From Rhizophlyctis rosea (lineage: Eukaryota; Chytridiomycota; Chytridiomycetes; Rhizophlyctidales; Rhizophlyctidaceae), in assembly GCA_027596075.1 (NCBI GenBank), contig JADGJC010000675.1, positions 1 to 10,719 of the forward strand: 10,719 nucleotides of DNA. The letters run 5' to 3'. The notes below the pieces were generated by a model that saw only the letters and a program-made list of their open reading frames with translations, did no database searches and had not been told where the DNA came from. Positions 1 through 8,329 of this stretch are shown here, piece after piece; positions within the stretch are counted from its first letter, which is position 1, and the number at the start of each line of letters is the position of its first letter. Made by a program: the position numbers and the translations under genes.

Positions 1-160
1 CTTATATGATACATAGTGAAGAAACTTCGCGCAAAAACATTGAATGAAGTTCTCAAGCATTGACTTTTTTCTACCATTTTGTGCAGCACAACGGACGTAA
101 CCCACATCCCCGGCACCATTGAAAAAACCACCGAAGAAACGCTCAACATAAATGCCCCCA

Positions 161-520
161 CATCACATCCTCCTATTCCTTCCTTGTTCTTTATCGTACA
201 TAGTTTTTTCCATAGTATTCTTTCTACCTTTTCTCCCCCTTTCTCAAGCTAAATCTTAGTGGAATCCTCACACTGTTAGGGACTCTTTGCATATCCCCCT
301 ACCGAGTACATCCTTTTCGGTATCTTTTATCCTCTCCCCTTTCTATCCTTTTTCTATTCCGAGAGCAATTTGTATTTCTTCCCCGTGTCTGTGCACTAGA
401 GACTTTTGCATATCTCCGCATCTAGTGTATCTTTCTTCTTATCCCCTTTCTGTCCTTATGTTATTCTCAAGCGCGTTTGTATTTTCTTCTTCTCTTTGTA
501 TCTTTCTCTACGCTAGTTCC
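161..520. repeat. Diverged pyrimidine-rich tandem repeat, about 120-bp unit, about three copies
   Basis: Two clear copies are in register. GACTCTTTGCATATC at 281 and GACTTTTGCATATCT at 401 lie exactly 120 bases apart. Each is followed by the same order of blocks: a GTACAT/GTGTAT block, ATCCYCTTTCT-like runs, a short purine block (CGAGAGC / CAAGCGC) and TTTGTATTTC. A weaker copy seems to precede them from about 161 (TACATAGTTTTTTCC, then CTCCCCCTTTCTCAAGC). The + strand is strongly T/C rich throughout. Open frames here translate to Ser/Phe/Leu-rich low-complexity peptides that follow the repeat, so I do not treat them as genes. A decayed satellite or minisatellite is the simplest reading. Confidence 0.6.
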
Positions 521-2490
521 CGTCTTTCATCATAGCTTGTGTTTTGTTTTTCGAAAAGAGCTGTTGAGGAGTTCTAACCGTTGCGGAGTGGATGGGTTGG
601 GACGTTATGTAGATTTCTCGTCTTCCTGTAATATGTACTTTGTGTTTCTTTTGTCGGGGTAACCTTGTGTCGGAAGGGGGGGCGAATCGCGTGTCAGTCT
701 CGCTTGTGGATCTATGTTTCCCGCCGTTGGTGCTTGAAGGACGAAAGAAAATCGTGGCAACCTTTCCCTCCCTCCCTGCCATCCACCTTCACCTTCCTCA
801 TCCTCCCCATTTTTCACATCTCGCGGATCCCGAAAACTCACTCATCCCCTCCTCTCTAGCTACACCTAAATAGACAAGAGAAAAATTGCCGTTCGGGTGC
901 CTAAGCATTGGAGTTAGGGGTATGCTGATGGGGGAGTCGGAAGTGGGTACTATTTTTTGATGCCAGCGCGTGACGACGTAGATGTATGGAATAGTGCAAT
1001 GACCCAACCCTCTTTAAAACTCCCGACACGCTCCTATCCTTCCCCTCAGGCGTGTCGTAGCGCGACACGCAAGTTCGGGTACTGGAGCATGCTGAAAGCC
1101 AGAAAGGGGGAGGGGTCATGGTCTTCCACCTACCTTTACCTTATGTTCGACCGTCATCAACATCCAAATTGCTAACCTGCTAACAACTCCTGAACCTTCT
1201 TTCACCACATGACCCTCGGCGTCATCGAACTCAATCACTCCAACACCCCACACACATCCTCCCCGCATCCCGCAACCTGCACCGCACCTCCCACAACCCG
1301 CCCACTACCTCTCGCGATCCGCAGTCCCATTGGAGCAGTGGAAAACTTGCCGTCGTATGGACGTCATCATCTGATGCGGCCGCCAACGGTCGCCAGTCAC
1401 CTAAGCCGACGACGGAAGCCGATTTCGCTTCCGACAAGCGATGATGTGTGTCGGGATCGATTAGGGAAGACGAAGGAGTTGAGGTTTATGGAGGGGTGTG
1501 TTACAAAATCAAGGGTTCGTGGGGGTTGGTAGATGACGTAACACGTGTTCGGGATATGGAGTGTTCGAAGAGTTTGATTTAGGGTAATGGTTTGAGTACA
1601 AGGAGTGGGTGGGAGGTGCTCGGTGCGGGGGTGGGTTAGGTTTAGAGGCGGACAGAGCGGGTAGGCAGGTTTGGAGGACGGGTGGGATTCAACGATTCGG
1701 ATGTCCAATAGATAATGTTTGATTACATGGGTTGCAGTTGTTCCAGCTTCTATAGTAGGAGTGCGTCGATAGGCGGGAGGCGTGTGCGGGGAAGATGTGC
1801 TGTGGTTCCGTGCGGAGAAGCGAGAGTTATGGTGGGACTGTCGCGGGAGCAGGAGGAACAGGACAGAGCGGTAAGGTAACCAAGCTTTTTGCACTGAGCG
1901 TTGTCGATGCCTTGCGTGGGAGCGGAGTTGGACGGCGGGAGGCGGGTGAAGGGCGAGAGAGGCTAAAGGCAGGCTGCCCAACCGACTTCGGCAGTGCCTG
2001 CCGCCCCTGACGCCATTACCCAACCACCGCGGTCGACCAAAACCTTTCCGCGGGAGTCGAGGAAACGGTCGTTTGGGACTCGAAGGCAAGCGACAGCGGG
2101 AGAAGAGCAGCTTGTCAACTAGTACTTATGAGTCTGGTGAGTCGATGCGAGTGAAGCTGTAAAGCAGTGCAGCTGAATGGGGGAAGAAGAGAGTGGTCGG
2201 TTAATAAAGCCGACATCGCACACAGGTTCCCCAAGAACAAACAGGACCACGACGAGGAGACCGGTTTCGACGCATTGCTCGGAGGCTGTAGGTGAAACCT
2301 AGAAGATGCTGTTAGTACTGACAGAAATGGCACGAGTGCAACGGGTGCAAGCTCCTCAGTGGTCAACCTGCACAGATGATAGGAGGGCATCGTTTAACAC
2401 GATGAGGGGATTTGGGCAAAGAAAGTGTTCCAGTGTTCATTCTGAGGCTGAACTCTCGTTAACGTCAAGAGCCATTTGAGGGTCGTACAG
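521..2490. other. No recognisable gene; unassigned accessory sequence
   Basis: I see no known protein motif, RNA gene or transposon terminus here on either strand. Base composition changes along the stretch: pyrimidine-rich to about 900, then mixed, then G-rich on the + strand from about 1480 to 2000. The longest open frame is a minus-strand run of 230 codons (2089-1397). Its product is Pro/Ser/Arg/His-rich with no conserved-looking block, as expected when a skewed composition suppresses stop codons. Further unrecognisable fragments like those at 2895-8839 may be hidden here, too decayed to read by eye. Confidence 0.5.
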
Positions 2491-2890
2491 AAACACCATA
2501 CAACATGGGAAGATCAGAAGCTGGTCCGCCGATTATGAAAAGTGGTCCTGTTCGGAGGAAACGGCTTGGTGAGTTTCCGAATCGAGTAACACAAGCCACC
2601 TATCACCCCCTCTGATATGCCCACCACCACAGAAATCACTACAGTATACGTATCCCTCATGCAACGTCCATCAACGTGCACAAAAAGTATGCATAACATA
2701 ACCCCCCCTAGCCAGCACCGCCTTCAACGACATCTGCTTCTCACAATCATCAATCAAGTTATGAAGAACGCGGGCAGCGTCCATATATAGGGGCGGAGGA
2801 AGTGCCTTATGCTCGCATGATTCTACAAATTGATGAATATTAACTGAAAGCGAAAGCAATGTGACGGGCGAACAACACAGTCTATATCAA
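2491..2890. other. Unassigned stretch downstream of the TBP remnant
   Basis: The minus strand has a 62-codon open frame (2859-2671) with a plausible mix of residues, for example RVLHNLIDDCEKQMSLKAVL. I cannot place it in a family. It lies just past the TBP piece and in the same orientation, so it could be one more gene slice, but nothing in it proves this. The left half (2491-2670) has nothing I recognise. Confidence 0.3.
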
Positions 2891-2894
2891 TCAA

Positions 2895-3085
2895 CACAGA
2901 AAAGGTACCAGCCACAAAGATGAGCAGACCGATCTTAGGCTTTTGCCATCCGGTAGATCAGGCCAAGGAAGAGCTCAGGCTCATACTAGACATGACGTCT
3001 TTCAGCACACCGCAACTATGACTGGTAGAACAAAAACAATCGCTCACCGACAACTAGGCGCATAAGTCAGACCCCACAAAAGGAC
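2895..3085 (-). pseudogene. TBP: TATA-binding protein (TBP) fragment, second core repeat
   Basis: TBP binds the TATA box as a saddle built from two related repeats and is required for transcription initiation. Reading the minus strand, GLTYAPSC is followed by GTGAGC, a 62-nt intron (3047-2986) ending GTCTAG, then YEPELFLGLIYRMAK. After a one-base insertion in an A-run the frame continues PKIGLLIFVAGT. This matches the highly conserved second-repeat signature (YEPELFPGLIYRM.KPKI.LLIF.SG in the family, from memory). The first repeat and the last helices are absent, leaving about 45 codons of a core of about 180. The upstream part (KVLLW before GLTYA) is too decayed to be sure of. Fragment status, the frameshift and the missing ends show that it is not functional. 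It is the last recognised piece of the minus-strand series. Confidence 0.8.
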
Positions 3086-3133
3086 TTTGCCCAAACCCGT
3101 CAATTATGGGCTGCGGTTCCATCTGGTAGATCA
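2946..3133. repeat. Two near-identical 15-mers inside and upstream of the TBP remnant
   Basis: CCATCCGGTAGATCA (2946-2960) and CCATCTGGTAGATCA (3119-3133) differ at one base and lie 173 bases apart in the same orientation. On the minus strand the first encodes the LIYRM core of TBP and the second would encode MIYQM. This may be a second scrap of the same exon or coincidence. Confidence 0.35.
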
Positions 3134-3550
3134 TCAAGTTCGACGTGACCGTCGTTTTTAGTGAAATGCCATGGCTGATATTTACTCGCGTCTATGGCAT
3201 ATAATCAGTACATGCGGATCTTCATTATACCCATCCCGATACGGGAACATACCAACTCCAAGCAACGCAGATTCATTTATAGAACGAGATCTTGAATATT
3301 TCATCACCGAACAGGTTCAAGCGATGCTGACTTGTCGCACTTCCTTGGTATATGATGGGCTTGGCACAGTGCTTGTGACTGATGATGACACCAAACGAAG
3401 AACATGAGGAAGAAAATACTCATCAGATGCGTTCAAATCCGTCACATATCTGTGTGTCTTTACCAAGTTGCTTCATTCACGCACGATACTCCGGATCATC
3501 CAATGTATCGTCTCTCAACAATCGAACACCCAACCCGCTCGGAACATCCG
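3086..3550. other. Unassigned stretch between the TBP and POC1 remnants
   Basis: I cannot assign a product on either strand. A plus-strand frame of 78 codons starts at an ATG at 3171 (3171-3407), but it runs opposite to all recognised pieces and shows no motif I know. Minus-strand frames here are interrupted. The short MIYQM-like scrap near 3119-3133 is the only hint of relation to a neighbour. Confidence 0.3.
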
Positions 3551-4380
3551 TCATCCGACGCCCATTTCCACCACCCGGTCTTCGTTCATTGTCAGTCGGC
3601 TCTGCAAATATGTCGTCAATTCATCGTCAGTCACCGCCCCACGTCAACCTTGCCAGTTCCACGCAACTGCGCTAACCTCCATAATGCTCACGCTTTGCGC
3701 CAGGACGTCCAACTGCCGGACAATTTGCTACACCGTATTCGCCAATTGATGTGAGACGGTCCGTTCCTCCAACGACACAATCTACGATCGAGCCCATCCC
3801 GACGCACGTTCGGGCGATCTCGCTCGCGATGGAGACACCGGAGCATGTTGCTGAGGATATGTTCCTGTAGCGCCGTCTTCTTCAATGTCCTACACCTGAT
3901 GTAAGTACTCCTCACCATCCCGATGCTTATCCGCAAACAAAACTGCCCTACCTGCTCTGCAAACAATCCCGCTCCAACATTGATATTATCCAGATTTCCT
4001 TCCTTTCTGTGCGTAACGCCAGCTGAACCACTGACGGTCGGAAGAGCGGATACCGGACTTCTTCCTCGCAATCGTTCCATTCGCTGGAGTGGGTTCTATA
4101 TGTAGACCATGACGTTGATAAGGATATGGTGATGGACTGTGTGGGAGCGATCGGTGGCGGGGTGGTAGGTATTGCATTTATGAGTCATAACACCAAAGCG
4201 CTCAGGTTTCTCCAATCGAAGAAACGCACCTGTGCTGTCTCCTTCCTCCTCAACAAGTTTCGATATCTCATCAGAGTTGCTCTTCAACACCATGACCTGC
4301 GCGTTGCTGCTTCCTGTAGCGAGGAGTTCTCCTTCCGGAGAGAACACAGCGGAGGTTGTGGGCTCTTGCTTATGCCCATG
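3551..4380 (-). pseudogene. POC1: POC1 centriolar WD40 protein, C-terminal fragment
   Basis: POC1 is a centriole and basal-body protein with seven WD40 repeats, a variable linker and a C-terminal coiled coil. The piece opens with what looks like the last WD40 repeat: HKQEPTTSAVFSPEGELLAT, then GSSNAQVMVLKSN (4374-4270 approx.). The family equivalent contains SDEQVMVWKSNFD. A weakly conserved linker follows. The conserved tail reads QIVRQLDVLAQSVSIME, then a clean 75-nt intron (3676-3602, GTTAGC...TTGCAG), then SRLTMNEDR; POC1 tails read HIVGQLDVLTQ...ILEQRLTLTED from memory. The first six repeats are missing. Two in-frame TAG codons interrupt it (3784-3782 and 3730-3728); the frame ends at TGA (3553-3551). 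A second intron probably ends near 4097 (ATATAG). Both the WD40 core loss and the stops argue against function. The preceding unidentified fragment abuts it at about 4377 with no spacer. Confidence 0.8.
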
Positions 4381-4860
4381 ATTGCTCATAATGCGGGACG
4401 AATTTCTTGTGGTTCACCAAGCCCGATATGTAATCCCCAGTCGACGATGATGAACAGCTGTAGCCAAAGTGTTAAGTACGAGCGCTGATGGGAATCAGCA
4501 TACAAGAGCAGGAGTAACATACCGAGCCAGGTCGATCTGCTCAAAACACTTGGTGTGGTAGACAGTGGTGCCGCATTCTGCCTGAACTGGATTGCCGGTG
4601 TAGAGTTGTCCTGCAAATTGGGTTCAGAAATCCCAGACCAGACCATTTTACGCATCCAAAAGCGCTCACCATATGGAGCTTCAACTATGACACCCAAAGC
4701 GTTAGCTTCCTCCGTATCGAAGTTTCCGCCCCGCTGGGTCTCCTCCTCACCCTCCCCTACTTCCTCAACACGTCCCCAACCGAACTCTCCACACTCTTAT
4801 GCTTAAACACGCCAAACGTCTTCGAAAACGACAATGGATGGGACGCGACAGGGGTAAGGA
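4378..4860 (-). pseudogene. Unidentified coding-like fragment with two introns
   Basis: I do not recognise this protein, but it behaves as coding sequence. On the minus strand it reads TFGVFKHKSVESSVGDVL, a one-base frameshift, EVGEGEEETQRGGNFDTEEA, then NALGVIVEAPYG. A 59-nt intron follows (4669-4611, GTGAGC...TTGCAG), then QLYTGNPVQAECGTTVYHTK, CFEQIDLAR, a 65-nt intron (4522-4458, GTATGT...CTACAG), and STGDYISGLVNHKKFVPHYE. Both introns restore the frame exactly, which supports a real spliced ancestor. The C-x(5)-H-x(2)-C spacing might be part of a zinc-binding module, but this is a guess. Its left neighbour in reading order is eIF3a and its right neighbour POC1; the passage into POC1 occurs within a few bases. 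No start codon and no natural end are visible. Confidence 0.45.
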
Positions 4861-4899
4861 GGATGGAATCACGCCGCCGGCGTAGGAGGAAAGGACTGT

Positions 4900-5365
4900 G
4901 AAGAGGAACTCGAGACGGGCCTTCTCGGCTTCCTGTTCTTGTTGTTGCTTAATTAGACGCTTTTGCTGCTCTTCCCTTTCCTGTTGATTGCGAAGTTCGT
5001 GAGCATTGGCTATAAAATATTGGCCACCGATGGGGAAATAATCAAACAAATGAATATAAATGAACGGGTAAACAAACCTTGCGAGCCGTCTCGTTCTCCC
5101 GCAACTCCTTCTTCTTCTCTGAGCAACCTCCTCTGCGCAGTCTGCTCATGCTCGTCCTCCAAACGGGACGCAGCCTCCACAAACGCCTTCCGCGAGCTTC
5201 CGCCTTGGACTCCAAAGTCTCGGGGTGGATGAGCCCAAGGACGGTGTGCAACCTCTTGGCCAACTTGACAAGCTGAGAGCGCGTCTACTCGGTGGGCTAG
5301 GCCTGGAGCTGCCGGCCCTCGGAGATGGATCCCTTGGTGGCGGCGGACAAGTCCGTCTCGAAGGC
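4900..5365 (-). pseudogene. Translation initiation factor eIF3 subunit a fragment
   Basis: eIF3a is the large scaffold of eIF3: an N-terminal PCI half, then a long charged helical arm. This slice covers the transition into the arm. Minus-strand reading: ETDLSAATKGSISEGRQLQA, two in-frame TAGs (5299-5297 and 5287-5285), SQLVKLAKRLHTVLGLIHPE, SKAEAR, frameshift, KAFVEAASRLEDEHEQTAQR, frameshift in a GAA/AAG run, EKKKELRENETARK, a 97-nt intron (5077-4981, GTTTGT...CAACAG), EREEQQKRLIKQQQEQEAEK, ARLE. The order L..L...L..VL..I.P / EH...RR / KE+E-rich helix is the eIF3a pattern as I remember it. Splicing at CAACAG keeps the frame, whereas an earlier TATAG site would not. About 120 of over 900 residues remain. 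A generic coiled-coil protein is the main alternative. Confidence 0.72.
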
Positions 5366-5520
5366 TTAATCAAATGGTTGACGCCAGTGGAGAATGCGCG
5401 ATATCTGTTCTGCCTCACAGCCCCTGTTCACCCAAACGAACCATACCCTCCTGTTCCCCATGTTCACCGTTCTCCAACATTTATACTAAACACTCTCCGA
5501 AAGCGCCGCCGTGGGCATCA

Positions 5521-6917
5521 CACCAATCGAAGGTAACGCTTCGACTGAGATTACCGCTGGCGATCACACCAATCTCACGTGCTTGAGCGGTGAGATTGGC
5601 GGCCATGGCGTTAACGGATTCCGTGAGTTCTTTCCAGGTGCCAGCGACGTCTTTGACTTCGGCTTGTCCACCCAGTTTTCCTTCCGTTCCGACTTCGCGG
5701 GCGACACGTGTTGTCTTGATCGATAACGGGCAGCGGTCAGTTGATGTCTCAGATATATAGCAATCCTTAAGGGATTTTGAAGGACACAAACCTCTCGAAC
5801 AAAAATCATCAATTGATCCACGAGACTGTTCACAGCCTACTTCAACTCGAGCATTTCGCCTCTGACATCGGCCGTGCCAGTTCTACTCAGATCACCTTTG
5901 GCAAGGGCACCACTGACACTCGCGATATCTCGCACTTGAACTGTTGGATTAACGGCCTTAGCCTTCGGTGTAGTAAATAGAGCAACAGTCAATAATGAGT
6001 ACTCATCGGCGTTTCATCATTCGACAATAATGCACATCAACTCACCGACTCCTTCCATGTGCCTGTCACATCCTTGACGACGCCTGTCCTCCCAGTGCCC
6101 CTTCAGTTCCCACTTTCCCCGCTACACGAGTGACCTACACCAACAATCAGCAAACCACAAATCTCACCCCAACGACATAAAAATCAATTAAATTCACCTC
6201 AGAAGCAAAACTCCTCAACTGATCCACCAAACTATTCACAGTCTCCTTCACCTGCAACATCTCCCCCTGACCATCAACCGTAACCGTCTGACTCAAGTCC
6301 CTCCTCGCAAACGCACTGCTAAATACGTGCAATATTGCGCCGTCAAATTACTCGCCACAGCATTCACACTATCTCTTAACTCCTTCCACGTCCCGGCGAC
6401 ATCTCAATTTACCTTTAGTGCCCGGCCTCGCGAGCAACACACGTGCCTTCCGAAGCGAAGGTGGTGAGTTGTTCGACGAGGGAGTTGACGGTTTCTTTTA
6501 GTTCGGATTTTGACGTCTGTCGACGCGGACGATGCGGCTGAGATCGCCTTTAGCGATGGCTTTGATGACGTCGGCGATGTAGCGGACTTGGACTCTTAGG
6601 TTGGCGGCCATGGCGTTGACGCTGTTATGTGTTCATGGAATTGGAAGAGAGACAATGAGTAAGGACGTTCCAAAACATTGAATCCGAATGGATCACTCTG
6701 ACGATGCCCAACATCAACCATCACTATTCCCCGCCCGCCAACCTCATACCAAAAAGCCAGATCCAAAAAAACTTACCGTCAACTCATTCCAAGTCCCCGC
6801 AACATCCTTCACAACCGCCTGCCCCCCCAACACACCCTCCGTCCCCTCCCTAGCAACCTTAGTACCATCACTCGCAAACGTCCTCAACTACCCCGCGCAC
6901 ACCAACACCGCGTTCTC
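5521..6917 (-). pseudogene. Nik1/Os-1-type group III hybrid histidine kinase, HAMP-repeat fragment
   Basis: Group III fungal histidine kinases sense osmotic and other stress through a tandem array of HAMP units of about 92 residues, ahead of the kinase and receiver domains. Four linkers are readable on the minus strand: [20 protein letters not shown] near 6860; VAREAGTKGKL near 6440, which lacks the GGQA.VK block; VGTEGALGGQA near 6110; and [20 protein letters not shown] near 5700. Between them are [12 protein letters not shown] helices and SVNAMAANL...QVR. Introns keep the GT-AG form at 6776-6622, 6197-6135 and 5791-5715, and probably one near 6060-5960. Damage: TAG at 6890-6888 replacing the Gln of VDQLRTF, TAG at 5839-5837, frameshifts near 6510, 6405, 6340 and 6090, and small deletions. 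PAS-free N-terminus, kinase and receiver parts are all absent. The family assignment is firm; the unit count and exact ends are approximate. Confidence 0.92.
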
Positions 6918-7011
6918 AAATGTAGAAAAATCTTCCGCGGGCGCTCCGAAAGGACTGTGTCCACCCTCAAATGAATGTCACCCCTTTTCTCATTGACCCA
7001 TTTCCATCAAC

Positions 7012-7745
7012 GCATTCGTCCCATCCCCGACAAACACGAATATGCCCACTGATCGCCCCATCCTCCGAAGTAGATGAGATCGTGAAAGGGTGCCACTGCC
7101 ACCGACTCACTTCGGGGATGAACACGTATTAGGCAGGCGTAGAGGTGAATGTAGGTTTTTTTCGAACGGAGTTCGATGGTCCGTCCCGGGTGGTTGATGA
7201 TCTTCGTGAGGGGTGGTCGGTTGGGAGGAGCGGTAGAGGCGGATAAGGCGCTCCGGGATGTAGAGTGCGAAAACGGGGACTGTGAAGTGTTTTGAGTGGT
7301 ACCCTTTACAGACTCCTTGGGACGTTTTGACGAAGCAGCCGAAGGAATGGAAGAAGGCGTATGTAAAAGATCGAGGGAAGATGATTGGTGCACCTGCGTA
7401 AAATCGTGGCGGAGAGTTGAGTCCTCCCAGTGCGTTCCGAATATTGTCGAAGTCGCGGAAGGGATACACACCAGAACAATTCAAATTTCCTCTTCCTCAC
7501 TTGATTCTTCGCCGCCGTATGCATATGAAAACCATCGTCACGACCATAACACGCCCCGTCGTTCCCGACCACGTCTTGTAATGGCACATCCTCCGCCGTC
7601 AAAATGCGGTGCACCGTACAGCCTTTACTCAACAATGGAGAAATTCGTGTAGTGCGCATTGACATGAATGAAGGAAAAGAGGAGAATGGAGTATGCCGTC
7701 ACTTTGTGGAAATGCAGGTAGAAGTCGACGTCAAAGTAGCGCGGA
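7012..7745 (-). pseudogene. NADPH oxidase (Nox family) fragment
   Basis: Nox enzymes are membrane flavocytochromes that pass electrons from NADPH through FAD and two haems to oxygen. The minus strand reads FDVDFYLHFHKVTAYSIL, LFSFIHVNAHYTNF (the haem helix with the first two His), a decayed loop with TAA at 7627-7625, NQVRKRKFELFW, and an intron (about 7465-7390, GTGTAT...ACGCAG). It continues FHSFGCFVKTSQGVCKGYHS, FALYIPERLIRLYR, frameshift, LTKIINHPGRTIELR, and a frameshift in an A-run. Last come KKPTFTSTP, TAA (7131-7129) where Gln of the PGQY motif is expected, and VSRWQWHPFTISSTSEDGAI, the FAD-binding HPFT block. The THH-type second haem-ligand pair is not visible after FELFW. N-terminal helices and the NADPH domain are missing. 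The start overlaps the Cdc4-like piece at 7741-7745. Confidence 0.9.
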
Positions 7746-8250
7746 GGGTCCAGTCCGCCGCGGCCGAGACGAGGTATTGCGAGGAGACTTCGAGGAGGCT
7801 TACAAGGGAGGAATGGCCTGTTAGGCAAAAAACACAAATGACAGAATTATTAGCAATCAACATCTCAAGCGCTTCTACGCAACAACCCAGCCTCAACAGC
7901 CCATCTCAAAGAAAACAAGAATGCAAACAAAAAAAAACTCACCGTACAAAACAAACAACCGAACCCCAGTCCCAATACACCAAAACCCTAACACTAGTAT
8001 CCATACTCCCGTTCACCGCCCTCCTCAACTCATGGCAATACTCAACACTATACACCTTCTGCCGATGACCCCAGACAGACATGTACACAATCATCCGTCC
8101 GCAAATCCCACACCCTGACCGTCCGATCCGTATTCCCACTCACAAGCGTATACCCACTGTAGTCGTCGCTCTCGTCCATCGGGTCGAAGGGTTCCGCCGA
8201 GGCGCCTCCGGGTGGTGAAGGCGGGCCCGTGACGTGGTGGAGTGGAGATA
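7741..8250 (-). pseudogene. Cdc4/FBXW7-like WD40 repeat fragment
   Basis: Cdc4-type F-box proteins recruit phosphorylated substrates to SCF ubiquitin ligases through a WD40 propeller. The minus strand reads a Pro/Gly-rich lead (about 8250-8165), then YTLVSGNTDRTVRVWDLRTD, frameshift, GHRQKVYSVEYCHELRRAVN, GSMDTSVRV, a short insertion, WDW, frameshift, VRLFVLY. A 125-nt intron follows (7942-7818, GTGAGT...CTAACAG), whose splicing gives GHSSLVSLLEVSSQYLVSAA and ADWTLR. This is three consecutive repeats; the GH.SLV.LL...LVSAAAD.TLR block is typical of fungal Cdc4-like proteins from memory. The F-box and remaining blades are absent. After TLR the sequence switches at once to Nox. Any other F-box/WD40 or Tup1-like protein is a possible alternative source. 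Confidence 0.82.
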
Positions 8251-8329
8251 TTCAATGGGTCCAACCCCGAAGTCGATGACGCTCTTGCCCTTGCGGTCCG
8301 AAGTGCTTGCCGCTTCCACCTCCTTCTTG

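Noticed and set aside
287..535. Plus-strand 82-codon frame, Ser/Phe/Leu-rich, signal-peptide-like
   Set aside because: It lies inside the 120-bp pyrimidine repeat and its sequence follows the repeat; low-complexity hydrophobic translation is expected from T/C-rich DNA.
1397..2089. Minus-strand open frame of 230 codons, the longest in the window
   Set aside because: Product is Pro/Ser/Arg/His-rich with no conserved-looking block; the opposite strand is G-rich, which suppresses stops. Nothing supports it as a gene beyond length.
3171..3407. Plus-strand 78-codon frame with ATG
   Set aside because: No motif recognised, opposite in direction to all supported pieces, and within a region of decayed fragments; length is within chance.
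5521..6917. Functional Nik1-type histidine kinase gene
   Set aside because: Several frameshifts, two in-frame TAGs and lost linker blocks; no kinase or receiver domain follows on the minus strand, where eIF3a sequence appears instead.
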